From Hydractinia symbiolongicarpus (lineage: Eukaryota; Cnidaria; Hydrozoa; Anthoathecata; Hydractiniidae): a stretch of 60,000 nt of DNA. The DNA is taken from assembly GCF_029227915.1 (NCBI RefSeq), contig NC_079886.1, forward strand, positions 21,988,501 through 22,048,500, in the 5' to 3' direction. Positions 44,621-56,125 of this stretch are shown here, one piece after another. Position numbers and translations under genes: made by a program. Position 1 is the stretch's first letter. Each line of letters starts with the position of its first letter. The notes below the pieces were generated by a model. That model did no database searches. It was not told where the DNA came from and saw nothing but the letters and a program-made list of their open reading frames with translations.

Positions 44621-46232
44621 TAACCTAGTTGTAGTGGAGGTGTGGTGGGGTTGGTAATTTTGTTCAAAACCACTGCTAAATTGAAGTGGGGTAGATTTTA
44701 TTTGAAGTCTGAAATAAGGAGAGTAACAATAGCTTGGTAGCTTAAATAAACGTGGTAGCTTTAATTAATTCTGAATTCTTTATATCGGAAAAATTAAATT
44801 TTTTTTGTCTATACAAAAAAAAATTTAATCAATTTCTGATTTGAACTGGATAATTAGGTTAAAGTGGGTGACGTGAATTTTACGACTTTTCTTAATGAAA
44901 GGAATGAAATAAATTGAAATAGGTATTACATTTTTTTTAAATTTGTGTCTAGCGGCACTGTGCTAGAGTGCCTTAAGAGAACTTTGTCATTCGATGCATA
45001 GCAAGGACTTGATGTCACTTCCCCAATTATTTTACCACTGATGTTTCCACTCAATCATTCTTCCTTCATCTGCTAACAACTGGCTTCATAAATTTCCATT
45101 GTTATAAGTTACTATTATTTCATTTATTAGAATTGATTGTAAATTATATTTGTTCCTAATGGAACCGCTTGGTTCTCGATACACACAACTGATGTAGATA
45201 TTTGGAAAATCTAGCAGTTAAATGGAAGCCATCCTTAGATGATATTTCGATGATTGTTGGAATGACATGTAGATATTCTTGGATATCTGAAAGTTTTATC
45301 GTTGAATTAACACGAGGACACAAACATCAATCATGTATGTGCAAATAACAGATGTGCAACATTTATTCCTTATGGAAGGTGAACTTCTTATGCATGCTAT
45401 TGTAATACTTGCTTGTTTTAATCAACAGGAGTCGTGTAGATGTAAACAAATGATCCACGGTATTTATGCTGCATTGGAAAATGGCATTAGTGTTTTTATA
45501 TGAATTTATGAGTTGTTACATTGATTAGTGTGTTTCCATATCGCATTGAGACACCTCTTACCCATATGTTCCCATCTTCTACAACCACATAACGAGATCC
45601 CTAAATGTCGTAATAACAACCCAGTACCCTCCCCATACGAGCCCGCTCAAAGACTATACCACAACAGCTTCACTATTCAAAGAAATGGCACACACTATAA
45701 ACAATTTTGTTACAAATATCGCTATGAACAAGCAACATACAAGGTAGCCCATCGTGATCATTTTAGAGGTAGGATGTGTATACGAAAAAGACGTCTCGTG
45801 CGGTAGTGTCGGTAGCTGGGGATGGGGGAGTTTGTTAGTTTGTCTATTTAAATTGTGAACACTGCCTTTTATTAATTCTGAATTTTTTATCAAAAATTAA
45901 AAAAAATTGTACAACGTGTATCATTTTTGAAACGAATTTTTAAAAACTAAAAATTCGTTTCCGATTGGATAACAAGAAGCCCTGGGACTCTAAGAATTTC
46001 CGCTCGCTACTAAAATATTTGATGACAACCTGCTAATTTGTTGTGTTATCGTGCCAAACATTCGAAGAGGTTTTGTGCATGAAGCTCTGAAGATAATGCA
46101 CATCAGTGACATTATATCTTACAACAAACGCAAACAAAACGAAACGTGTCATAATAAACTCACATTTTAAAAGAAATTGCTAACAAGAAATACAGCCTAT
46201 CATTCATGGTTGAAAATCTTGCGATTGAAACG
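44621..46232. other. Intergenic; left part of duplicated block
   Basis: No complete gene. The segment 45420-45500 (reading QESCRCKQMIHGIYAALENG on plus) is homologous to 53725-53805 (EESCRCKQQNHSIYYVLESD). It marks the left portion of the segmental duplication and may be a relic of a coding exon conserved in both copies. Confidence 0.45.
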
Positions 46233-46505
46233 TTTTGGTCTAAAACGGCATTTGGTTGACAAAAATTCAAAATTTTGATGTCACCATCATTTTCAGCATA
46301 CTCTTTTGGGGATCTGTGCCAAATTTTGTCGAAAATAAAGTTGTTTTAATTCTTGGACCAATTTTGGCCTAAAATGACATTTAGGTGGCAAAATATCAAA
46401 GTTTTGATGTCACCATCATGTTCATCATACTTTTCCTGTTAACTGTGCCAAATTTTGTCGAAAACAAACACCATTTTTTGTCCTGAAACGTCATTTAGAT
46501 GACTT
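46233..46505. repeat. Tandem repeat, about 113-129 bp period
   Basis: TTTTGGTCTAAAACGGCATT (46233), TTTTGGCCTAAAATGACATT (46362) and TTTTGTCCTGAAACGTCATT (46475) head successive units. Each contains TTTTGATGTCACCATCAT and TGTGCCAAATTTTGTCGAAA. Present only in the left duplicated block as far as I can see. Confidence 0.85.
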
Positions 46506-47105
46506 CCCAGTACTTAGGGAGTTAGGGTACGAAGTTTAAATCTGTGACGTTGCAATTGACCATTTGGGACAGGGTTAGTTAGTCAGTTAGGAATTGAAAA
46601 CCAATATTATTTTCCTTTCAGAGGGACGTGAAATCACAGGGTCAATTTTTTCTCAAAAAATGCTCCAAAAGAAAAAACGACGGTTTTAAAAATTTTTCTA
46701 CGCCTTCAGGCGCGGAAATTCAATTAGGTTGAGATAGATGACGTGGATTTTGCAAATTTTTATTAATGTAAGAAGGGACTCTTAATAAATTGAAAGAGGT
46801 AGTAATATTTTTCTGAAATTTGTGTGTATGTTTATAGCGATTTGTAACAACATTGTTGTTTTCGGTTGTTTTTTTTTTGTTGGAACATTATTGTGTTTTA
46901 AGCTATACTATGTTAAAGAAATTCCATTATAGAATTTATGGGTTAGCTTTTATGCCCACGTTTTAAGTCAACTTAGTGTATTAGGGACAGGGATATTTTT
47001 AACCGTCACTTCCTTTTTAATAGCACAATAAATCTTTTTACAAGTGCAATTAATAAATAAATAAATTTAGTTAAAAGATTACCTAATTGACAAAACAAAT
47101 AAAAG

Positions 47106-47111
47106 TTTATT
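47106..47111 (-). terminator. Polyadenylation signal abutting the stop codon, copy 1
   Basis: On minus the sequence reads TAGAATAAA: the AATAAA hexamer begins immediately after the stop codon of the cystine-knot gene. The same arrangement is conserved at the second copy (55424-55429). Confidence 0.6.
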
Positions 47112-47483
47112 CTAAACGTCAAACATTTTTTGCGAGCATTTCCGACAGCGACATTTTGTCGCAACTCGATACTCAATTGTTTTTGTATTGCCTTTGTGTA
47201 AAGGACACCAAAGCTGCACAGACCGAATGTCGTAACGAACCACCTCACAGTAGCGACATTTTACTCGTAATTCTTCAGTGTTGTTCAGTTTCGAAAAAGC
47301 TGATGATGACTTGCAATAACCACGGCAGCCGAAACTTTTTACTGTCACTATATCGCAACCAGGTTCATATATCTTCATCACGGCCTTCTTTGGACTGCAT
47401 TTACTTACTTCTTTGGTGTCTAAAAGTGCAACATGCGAAGAGCATGTGAAGAGAAATACGCAGATGTTCAACAGATTCTTCAT
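47112..47483 (-). CDS. Secreted cystine-knot hormone-like protein, bursicon/DAN-like, copy 1
   Basis: A 123-codon frame starts at the ATG at 47483. A signal peptide (MKNLLNICVFLFTCSSHVAL) precedes a mature chain of about 100 aa with ten cysteines: CSPKKAV, EPGC, the knot motif CRGYC (CXGXC), CRYC, VQLWCPL and the terminal CRCRKC. This order (PGC, CXGXC, CXXC, V-L-CP, C-x-C-x-x-C) matches bursicon and related CTCK/DAN-type cystine-knot hormones. They act extracellularly as dimers, bursicon through leucine-rich-repeat GPCRs. Whether this protein is a bursicon orthologue or a cnidarian-specific relative cannot be decided here. TTTGTTATCCAG ends one base before ATG, so the start codon sits at an acceptor. 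A TATA box lies about 310 bp upstream. The copy at 55430-55801 is about 86% identical. Confidence 0.85.
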   Translation of the reverse strand: MKNLLNICVFLFTCSSHVALLDTKEVSKCSPKKAVMKIYEPGCDIVTVKSFGCRGYCKSSSAFSKLNNTEELRVKCRYCEVVRYDIRSVQLWCPLHKGNTKTIEYRVATKCRCRKCSQKMFDV

Positions 47484-47791
47484 CCTGGATAACAAAATCT
47501 TTCAAATTGGAGCTGTCACTTTCGTGATATGGTTTTCTGTTTTAATTCTATCTAAAACAAACAGGAATAACATCTCTTATAAATAATAAAAAAACTAAAT
47601 ACTAAGAACTCCCTCTCTATAATTAATAAAACATTTTCCTGAATCATTTATATTTTCTAAATTTGAGTTTCCTATAATTACAGAAATATCACGATTTACA
47701 TTTCTTTATTTTCGATACCGATGTTTCCCACAGTAAGTTATCTTCCAGTATATATTATTTCATTTAACTAAAAGAGTATACAGGAAAACTC

Positions 47792-47799
47792 TTTTTATA
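47792..47799 (-). promoter_or_regulatory. TATA box of cystine-knot gene copy 1
   Basis: On minus GTATAAAAAGAGTTT is conserved at the equivalent position of copy 2 (56118-56125). Its distance from the ATG (about 310 bp) together with the acceptor at the ATG implies an intron in the 5' UTR. Confidence 0.5.
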
Positions 47800-48107
47800 C
47801 TGTAATCTGAGCTCGTGTTAACATAGCAACGAATAAATTGCATCTAAGTTTAGCGTTAGAAAATTTTTTTGTGTACTTGTTGCCAAACAAATTGACACAC
47901 ACGCCTCAAACCGCATAAGACTTTGACAGTTTATTCCCGCAAGATTTCCTTAATTCTTCCCTAGCTTTTCCAAGCGTTTTGTAGGTCATCCTATCTATAC
48001 CGCAAAACATGGTCTTCGTTATTTCACGTTGGACAGCTTAATACGATATCGGACGGAAATTAACAGATTACTGACGCGAATTTTTTTTGTCGTCAGAGGT
48101 TTTTCAA

Positions 48108-48525
48108 AAATATTTTCATATTTGATGAGACGCTGAAAGAAAGCAGTTTTATCTCCGGCAACCGAAAATCTGCGAGTTCCCGTAAATCCTGGTCTCGGCC
48201 CGTATAGTCGAATGTATACAAAGAAAGTACCCAGGGAGTAAACTCATTTTCGAACGATTTTCAAAATTATTTTTTCACCACTGAAACCCGTGAGACTTGC
48301 AGTTTTAAAAAAAAAAATTTATTTGATTAGACGCAGAATGATAGCAGCTTAATCGCCGCAAACTGGAAATTATTTTTTCACCACTAAAACCCATGAGACT
48401 TGTAGTTTTCAAAAACGTTTTCATTTTTGATGCGACGCCGAATGAAAGCAGTTTAATCGCGGGCAACCGAAAACCCACGACTTCCGGTAAATCCTGGGCT
48501 TGGCCCGTATAGTCGCTATTGTTTT
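48108..48525. repeat. Three-copy tandem repeat inserted in duplicated block 1
   Basis: Units headed GATGAGACGCTGAAAGAAAG (48123), GATTAGACGCAGAATGATAG (48325) and GATGCGACGCCGAATGAAAG (48438) share ACCACT(G/A)AAACCC(G/A)TGAGACTTG and GGCCCGTATAGTCG. The repeat is absent from the second block, so it was inserted or lost after duplication. Confidence 0.85.
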
Positions 48526-49939
48526 GCGAGAAATAATTAAATATACTTAAGTTCTTCGGTTAAAACAATTTTTAAAAAAGTTAAATGTTAATTTTTTATT
48601 ATCAGTAGTAGCTTGGAAGAAAGAAGCCTTTGCCATTTATTGATTCGCTAGTCTCTTTTTTAAGACAAGGTTGTTTGAACGACTCATTTATCAGTAGCTG
48701 ATTGTCCACTTTGTGTTTTTTCATCATATACGAAACCTTAAAATATCTAGACATCACAAAAATCCTGCAAATGACATTCCACAAGTTGTCGCTATGTGAT
48801 GTCATCCGGAGTGGCTTTTTGATGCACTAATTAATATACATTTTTAATAATGAAATTTTATTTAATTACTTCAAATAACTATAAACTAAAAGTTACCAAA
48901 TCTTTAGTAGCTGCGGTTATTTTTTTAAAGGTGGGTGATTTTTTTGTTATCTACTTAACATTCTATTTTGATCAAACGTCTAACCGCGACGTCGTCTTTT
49001 ATGCTAGTCATTTCCGTCATTTCCGTCAGACCACTACCAACCTGTCTCAATTTTTACTTCCTGTAACTAAATCCTAAACACTGGCTGGAAAAGCACATAC
49101 AGACATTATTTTTTTGCGTCATCAACTTAACAATAATCTGCCTGGACAAATAATTGACTTCCTGATGAAAAGATTAAGATACCTTAGGGAATTTCTTTTT
49201 GCGAGAAATTAGTACGTATAGGTTAATTAAACTTTAAATTTTATATAAGAGCAAATTCAAATCCACGTAACATTTTATCGGGCAATTTCATCGGTCGTAT
49301 CTTAAAAATTCATGCTGAATTGTAGCATGCTTGTCACTCTTGACAATTTTTCGCAAACATCCACCCGGCGAGATTTATTTAAGGCTAAATTTCAATACAT
49401 TTGTACTCACCAAGTCTATGTTGTTCTTTATTTTGATACTTAAATAAATTAATAAATAAGTAAACAGCTAGTTGTAATAAGCAGCTCGCATCATCTGGTT
49501 TATCCTAACTTGACCTAAGTTTTATAAAAATACATCCATTTTGTACACCATGATATTGCAATTTAGAGAATAATACGTAACAGTACGCAGTCTTTGGACA
49601 AAATATGTTATCTGCTGCGATCTTTACAGATGAAATATTATTGCTGGGAGTTTTACTTTCTTAACTTTTGAATCCAGAGAGAATTAGAAACAACATGTTT
49701 AAAAATGACTTGACCTAGCAGTATAATCAATTTTGGATTTCTCTACATTTTTTATTTGATAGTAAGAAGTCTCTTTTATGTGCTCCAACCAAACTGATTC
49801 AAGAGGAAAGTGACAAAAAGTTAAGCATTTATTAAAATTTTTAAGAATTTACACAATCAACCTATTACACCTGTTCTCATCACAGTTGAGAAGTTGAGAA
49901 TTAGACGACATATTTTGTTGTGCATTCCCTTACGATAGT

Positions 49940-50640
49940 CCTTACCTACCCCCATATCTACTACCTGCTTACATATCTACTACCTACTCACATGTCTACT
50001 ACCTACTCACATGTCTACTACCTACTCACATATCTACTACCTACTTACATATCTACTACCTACTCCCATATCTACTTCCTACTCAGATGTCTACTATCTA
50101 CTCGCATATTGACTACCTACTCACATATCTACAACCTACTCCCAAATCTACTACCTACATCCATAACTACTACCTACCCCATATGTACTACTTACTTACA
50201 TATCTACTACCTACTCACATATCTACTACCTACCCCCATATCTACTACCTGCTTACATATCTACTACCTACTCACATGTCTACTACCTACTCACTACCTA
50301 CTCACATGTCTACTACCTACTCACATATCTACTACCTACTCACATGTCTACTACCTACTCACATGTCTACTACCTACTCACATATCTACTACCTACTTAC
50401 ATATCTACTACCTACTCCCATATCTACTTCCTACTCACATGTCTACTATCTACTCGCATATTTACTACCTACTCACATATCTACTACCTACTCCCACATC
50501 TACTACCTACATCCATAACTACTACCTACCCCATATCTACTACCTACTTACATATCTAATAACTACTCACATATCTTCTACCTACTCACATATCTACTAC
50601 CTACTCACATATCTGCTGCCTACTCAGATATCTTCTAATC
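49940..50640. repeat. 19-bp minisatellite, about 37 copies
   Basis: Tandem units of CACATATCTACTACCTACT and variants. The period of 19 is not a multiple of three, so 57 bp encode a cyclic 19-residue pattern. All three plus frames are open for long stretches, giving spurious Tyr/Thr/Leu-rich frames of up to 268 codons. Blocks of variant units repeat within the array (the CCCATATCTACTTCCTACTC variant at 50064 and 50416), showing internal duplication. The array begins where left and right segmental copies still align (near 49920 and 58280). Confidence 0.95.
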
Positions 50641-50814
50641 AAAGGCACCGTCATGGTTTTTTGTCGAAACAAAATTTGTATTGCAAACGATTACCACTAC
50701 AACGTGGCACGAATCCACTAAAATAGATATTATTCTATTTATACAAATCAACGTGCAATACAAGATATATAGTTATTTCTTGTGTTATATTACACGATTG
50801 TACAACATTTGTTT

Positions 50815-51800
50815 TTGTTCAGTTCGCCCAGCCCTTTGTTTAGACCCTGCACAAACTCGGCATTTGCGCACTTGTGCTCTTTTCTACTCACGCCGTTATA
50901 CCCCTCCAGCAAATACGGCGACCTTGAGCCACAGGCGTGTAAGCTTGCGCACTGTTGTTTTGCTATATTTTTCACTTTTATGGTCGTGTACACGAGAGGA
51001 CATGATCCCTGAATACCTTTACCTGACATTTTACCCTTTGATAGGGTGCCCTTTATCCTTTTGTGCACATTTTAACGACTGTTCGCGCTGTCTATGCACG
51101 ATAGCTCTACCGTCAACCTAGTTTCATATCCATCCGGATTCATTCTACGGGTGCATGTTCGACGTCTCTAGCGTGGTCTGTTCACAAATTGTACATTACA
51201 CTACTTTATCGAGGCACAGTACTTCTCTGCAAGTCACCTATAAACTATAATTACCCATAAAATTACTTGACTTAGTCTCCTTTACCAATAAAGAAACACG
51301 TTTTTTGTTCACTTTCCGATTAACCTCGCTAATCACGCACCTACTTTTTTCCGCTTAATAAATTTGGTAAGCGTAGCCAACAAACATATCAAGAACAAAT
51401 TATATAAAGGTAGGTTATTTGGCATAGACGGATCCGTAATATTTAACGACCATTAACTCCAATTCGGGTAGCATTTATTCTATCATGGATCGTTTCTACT
51501 AGCGTTTAAGAAACAACATCCGGGCGTCTAATGAAGCCCTATTTCTAAGGTCATCCCTTTACACACACAGAATCCTTTCTCTACATACGATACTTCGAAT
51601 GCTCGACCGGAACTCGGCTCGTAATGACCTTAAACTTTTGAAATAATGATATCAAAAATCTAACCAAATTACTACCGAGTCAACTGTGAATATTGGCAAA
51701 GTATTTTAGCCAGTTTAAAACGCTAATTGGTTTTATGGAAACACGTTATAACCAAAATCAAAAAGCACAGAGCGTAACCAGTCTAGTGAATTTCTGTCCC
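50815..51800. other. GC-richer non-coding island, possible solo LTR or element remnant
   Basis: Base composition is noticeably richer in C and G than its surroundings, with many CG dinucleotides, and the segment sits between two minisatellites. It contains CAATAAAGAAACA near 51285. Several medium frames overlap in different phases without a domain. An LTR-like or foreign-element origin is possible, but no paired terminus was seen. Confidence 0.3.
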
Positions 51801-52074
51801 AGCAGAAAGTACTGGTAATATTATTGATTAATTTAGTAAGCTTAAAGATTAAAAAAAATTTATTCATCGATTAGATTAGACTGTCAAGGAATCATTTTTG
51901 TAAGTGTAGTTAATAAGGAAACAAATACTGAATTATCTTGTTCATATTGTTTATAATTTTTTGGATAATTCGCATATGTAACCATAGTGTGCTTAGTCAT
52001 TTTATTATTAAGATCGAACTTTGAAAAAAAACTTTTTGTTGCGCAAGTGGTTTTTTCACAAGAATGGGTTGGTG

Positions 52075-53160
52075 GTGGTGCAAGACAATTTGAAAGGTAG
52101 TTGTGCAAAGTGTTGAAATGCTAATTGTGCAAGGGTGGAATAGTAATTGTGCAAAAGTGTTGAATGGCAGTTGTGTAAGTGGTTTGGATGGTAATTTTGT
52201 AAGAGAGTTAAATATTAATTGTGCAAGGACTTTGAGTGGTTGTTATTCAAAATTCGAGTTAGTAGTTTCTGAATTCGGTTGAATGGAAGTTGTGCAAGAG
52301 GGTTGAAGGTAGTTGTGCAAGGGGTTGGAATGGTGATTGTGCAAGGACTTAAATGATAGCTATGCGAGAAGATGAATTGGTAGTTGCTCAATTCAGTTAA
52401 ATAGTAGTTGTACAAGGGGGGTGGAACGGTAATTGTGCAAGGGTGGAATGATAATTGTGCGAGACGGTTAAAAGAATGTTGTGCAAGAGGGTTGCATAGC
52501 AATTGTGCAGTGGTAGTTACGTAAAGAGGTAGAAAGGTACTTGTACTAGGCGGTGGAAATGCTTTTGTGCAAAAGCGTGATTGCTAAATGTGTAAGAAGA
52601 AAAGTTGGAAACATACAAGAAGTGGGTGGTACCATAGCTAGAAATAGTAATTGCACAACATGATGGAATTATAATTGTGCGCAAGGGAGGGGCTTTTTTC
52701 ATCGCCAACACGCCCCCATTTCTCATACTGATGCCTTGATTTTCTGTCTCTTCGTGGTAGCATGTGCCGTAGTTAAATAACTACCATACCTTTTATTTTC
52801 AGTGTCGTACGTTGGGGGTAAAATGGTAATTGTCTATGAAAATGGAATGGTAATTGTGTAGTGAATTACATGGTGGTTTTGCGAGAAGATGGGCTGGAAA
52901 CACAAAAGAAGTGCGATGATAAACGTGAAAGAGAGCGTTAGGTTTTGGGCAAAAGGTTATTTTATTGCTATGCGAGTAGATAGCATGGCACTTGTCTAAC
53001 AGTTTAGAATGGCAGTTTTGCAATAAAAAAGGATAGTTCAAAGAGGTGCGTTGAAAGTTTTGTAAACGATGGTTTAAAAATTGTGCAAGAGGGTGGCCAC
53101 TTGTACAAGTCTTTGGAATAACAGTTTTGGAGAGTGTGGTTCGGTGGTTATTCAATAATT
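52075..53160. repeat. Degenerate minisatellite, about 24-bp period
   Basis: Imperfect tandem units of the form (GT)AATTGTGCAAG(A/G)GGTTGGAATG, spaced 22-25 bp, run through the interval and decay toward the right end. The Pro/Tyr/His-rich frames on minus are by-products. Confidence 0.8.
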
Positions 53161-55423
53161 AAGATGTTTGTTTAGGAAGGGACAGGCGAAGTGTTTGACT
53201 TTTTACGTAGATGCATATTAGGATTAGTACGATAAAAAATTAAAACGAAATGGTGTCAAATTGCAATTCATTTCGCGGGAAAGTTTGTAGGACAGAGTCA
53301 CTTGGTGGCATTTTAAGCACACGACATTATTACGTCAATGCGGTGAAAAGTTATAATTGCGCTCAAGATGGCTATGCGTAATCACTTAACCAATAGTTGT
53401 TTCAATTCCATTCCACAAAAATATAAGTCTAGGTGTAACAGGAAATTGTTAAGCATAGTTGAACGATTTACGTCTGCAGAATATTTTTCAGATCATCATA
53501 AAATAAACAAGGATTTTCTCTCTGAGAAAAAAAATAGGATTCAAAAAAATAAAATTAAGTGCAATAATTTCCCTAAACCACACAGCTTGCGTGGAAAAAG
53601 TTGATGGTCTACAAAAGGATGGCAAGGTGGTTTAATACCGAAACCAATGTTACGCTGCAACTTTTGTGTCCCGAAATAGGCTTTCTACGTTACAATGTCA
53701 ATTTGTATCTATTTACAACATTCATCTAGAAGAATCGTGTAGATGTAAACAACAGAACCACAGTATTTATTATGTATTGGAAAGTGACATTAAATTGGCT
53801 GACTTGTCAATAACGAAAAATTTGTTTACTAGAAACTCGCTGCAGTACCTGGAATAAACTTGTCGGGCAAAACCTTTTTAATTGTCAAACTTGATGAAGA
53901 TTTTTAAATTTGTGCAGACTGAAAAATCATAATGTCTTAAAGTTTGAAGGCTATTAATATTTGCAACAAGTAATTAATTGAAATTGTGGCGTACATCACA
54001 AAGCAACCTATTGCTCAAACAGAAGTATGACAACAAAAAATTTATTCTTTTGTCAAATTTTCGACGCAATAATTTAAGAAAATTGTACGCATCTTAGTTA
54101 AACACAACAGGCCAAAACAAGGTTTGAGAAATTGTAAAATTTAAACCAATCTTATATCCTATAAATTGTCTTCAGCAAGAGCTCTTTCAATTCCTTTATT
54201 CATATGGGTAAGGTTGGATAAGGAAGGCTAAATGGAAACCAAAAGCTACACGGACATTCTGTAATTAACCTTTCCACGGAGGTCTTCTTGCATTTATTAG
54301 ACTACCTTATTACACGAAAATAACAAAGCAAGTAGTTAACGCAAAATTTGAAAATTCGCGTTAATTAAAATTCCATTAATATATTTATCGCGTAAATTCC
54401 CCTTCTGTTAATTAATGTGCTGCGCTAAATAATCCCCTGTTAGCCTGAATTTTTAAAATTATTTTTTAAAAATAATTCTTAAACTTCTTCAAAATCATTC
54501 ATGGATATATAGTTTTAATTAATAGCAATAGAAAGAAAACAAACATGTTGAAATTTTAAGGCACTTTCAATGTCCAACAGGAAAGGAGATTATCAAAGCA
54601 GGATGGAAAGCAGCAGATATCCCAGATAACTTGACAACTATCCGTAAAAACAATGAAGACACTATCAAAGAGAGCCCCTTTCAATAATCTTTTTAATTAT
54701 TGAAAAGGGTTTTCTCACATTTTGAATCGGTAAAAAAGTGCCTACCTTTTTAGGAAGTCGCGTTGATTGAATACCATCTTAAAATTTGAAATTCATTGAT
54801 TCGCGTTAATTACCACACACTTTAAAATCCTAATTCGAAATTCGTGTTAATTTTTGACCGCAATAATTATTGACTTGTTTCGTTATTTTTGTGCAAAAAG
54901 ATACTAATGTAAACTTGACATATTACCCCTGTGTATACCCAATCATGAGTAGCTTTTTTAACATAAATTGTGCGCATTTTAAAAAAGATCGAAAATAGTT
55001 AGATCAGTATATGTATGAAGGCCTCCAAGGTATGTGTAGATCGAAATGTTTTAGTGTACTGGGTCAGCTCCCTAATGGCAGTGTTGAGATTTTATGTGTT
55101 TTTGTAAAAAACTAAAATAAATAGATCAGGCAAAATTGCAAAATGAAAAAAATTCCTTATAATCTACTAAAACTTACACAATAATTTTACTATTAAATTC
55201 TAAATGTTATTGGAAAAAAAATTGTGGTTGATCGTTATGTTATTTCCATTAATAAACTGTGAGCAGTAAGCTTTACAAGCGTAGACCACTCAACATTCAC
55301 ACATGGGATATCCTTAACCATCATTTCGTTTTTACCAGCATAATAATGAAGCTTCTTGTAAGTGCAACTAATAAATAAATAAATTTAGTTAGAAAATTAC
55401 CTAATTAACAAAACAAATAAAAA

Positions 55424-55429
55424 TTTATT
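55424..55429 (-). terminator. Polyadenylation signal abutting the stop codon, copy 2
   Basis: TAGAATAAA on minus, as at copy 1. Its conservation in both copies implies a very short 3' UTR in the ancestor. Confidence 0.6.
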
Positions 55430-55801
55430 CTAAGCGTCACACATTTTTTGCGAGCATTTGCGACAGCGACATTCTGTCGCAACTCGATACTCGATTGTTT
55501 TTGTATTGACTTTGTGTAAAGGACACGAAAGCTGCACAGATCGAATGTCGTAACGAACCACCTCACAGTAGCGACATTTAACTCGTAATTCTTCCGTGTT
55601 GTTTACTTTCACAAACGCTGATGATGACTTGCAATAACCACGGCAGCCGAAGCTTTCTACTGTCACTATCTCACAACCAAGTTCATATATCTTCATCACG
55701 GCTTTCATTGGACTGCATTTACTTACTTCTTTTGTGTTTGAAAGTGAAACATGCGAAGAGTATGTGAAGAAAAATACGCAGATGTTCAACAGATGCTTCA
55801 T
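55430..55801 (-). CDS. Secreted cystine-knot hormone-like protein, bursicon/DAN-like, copy 2
   Basis: A 123-codon frame from the ATG at 55801, the same length as copy 1, with 17 differing residues. Signal peptide MKHLLNICVFFFTYSSHVSL. All ten mature-chain cysteines are kept, including CRGYC and CRCRKC. Copy 2 has an eleventh mature cysteine four residues after the knot's last Cys (CSQKMCDA, where copy 1 has F), and Leu instead of Pro before the second mature cysteine. An unpaired or dimer-forming cysteine could change dimerisation. Most changes lie in loops (Lys to Glu, Trp to Ser), while strands with the knot cysteines are unchanged, consistent with purifying selection. TTTGTTGTCCAG ends one base before the ATG. 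On minus, GTATGT at 56080-56085 is a good 5'-UTR donor just downstream of the TATA box. Confidence 0.85.
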   Translation of the reverse strand: MKHLLNICVFFFTYSSHVSLSNTKEVSKCSPMKAVMKIYELGCEIVTVESFGCRGYCKSSSAFVKVNNTEELRVKCRYCEVVRYDIRSVQLSCPLHKVNTKTIEYRVATECRCRKCSQKMCDA

Positions 55802-56117
55802 CCTGGACAACAAAATCTTCCAAAGTGGATCTGTCACGTTTGTGATATGGTTTCCTGTTTTAATTCTATCTAAAACAAACAAGAATAACTTCTCTTATAA
55901 ATAATAAACAAACTAAATACTAAGAACTTCCTCTCTTCAATTAATAAAACATTTTCCTGAATCATTTATATTTTCTAAATTGGATTTCCTGTAATTACAT
56001 GAATGTCCGATTTAGAAACATTACAATTATTTTTTTTTATTTGGATGCCAATATTTCCAACAACAGCTTATCTTCCAGTACATACCTCATTCAAATAACG
56101 AGTATGCAGGGAAACTC

Positions 56118-56125
56118 TTTTTATA
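56118..56125 (-). promoter_or_regulatory. TATA box of cystine-knot gene copy 2
   Basis: On minus GTATAAAAAGAGTTT, identical over these bases to copy 1. A consensus donor GAG|GTATGT follows 33 bp downstream, giving room for only a very short first exon if this TATA box is used. Confidence 0.5.

Larger units (their letters stand above)
45300..49935. repeat. Segmental duplication, left copy (about 8.3 kb offset)
   Basis: Homologous stretches, in order, pair 45420-45500 with 53725-53805, 47030-47950 with 55350-56280, 48720-48960 with 56700-56940, and 49550-49700 with 57765-57910. The last pair is the best preserved, including TAATACGTAACAGTACGCAG. Each copy carries one cystine-knot gene. The stretches between are diverged or hold private insertions. 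Confidence 0.85.

Noticed and set aside
48602-49077. Open frames in the left duplicated block
   Set aside because: The homologous stretch of the right block (56700-56940) does not keep these frames, so they are not conserved coding sequence.
49920-50726. 268-codon Tyr/Thr/Leu-rich frame
   Set aside because: Produced by the 19-bp minisatellite in all three frames.
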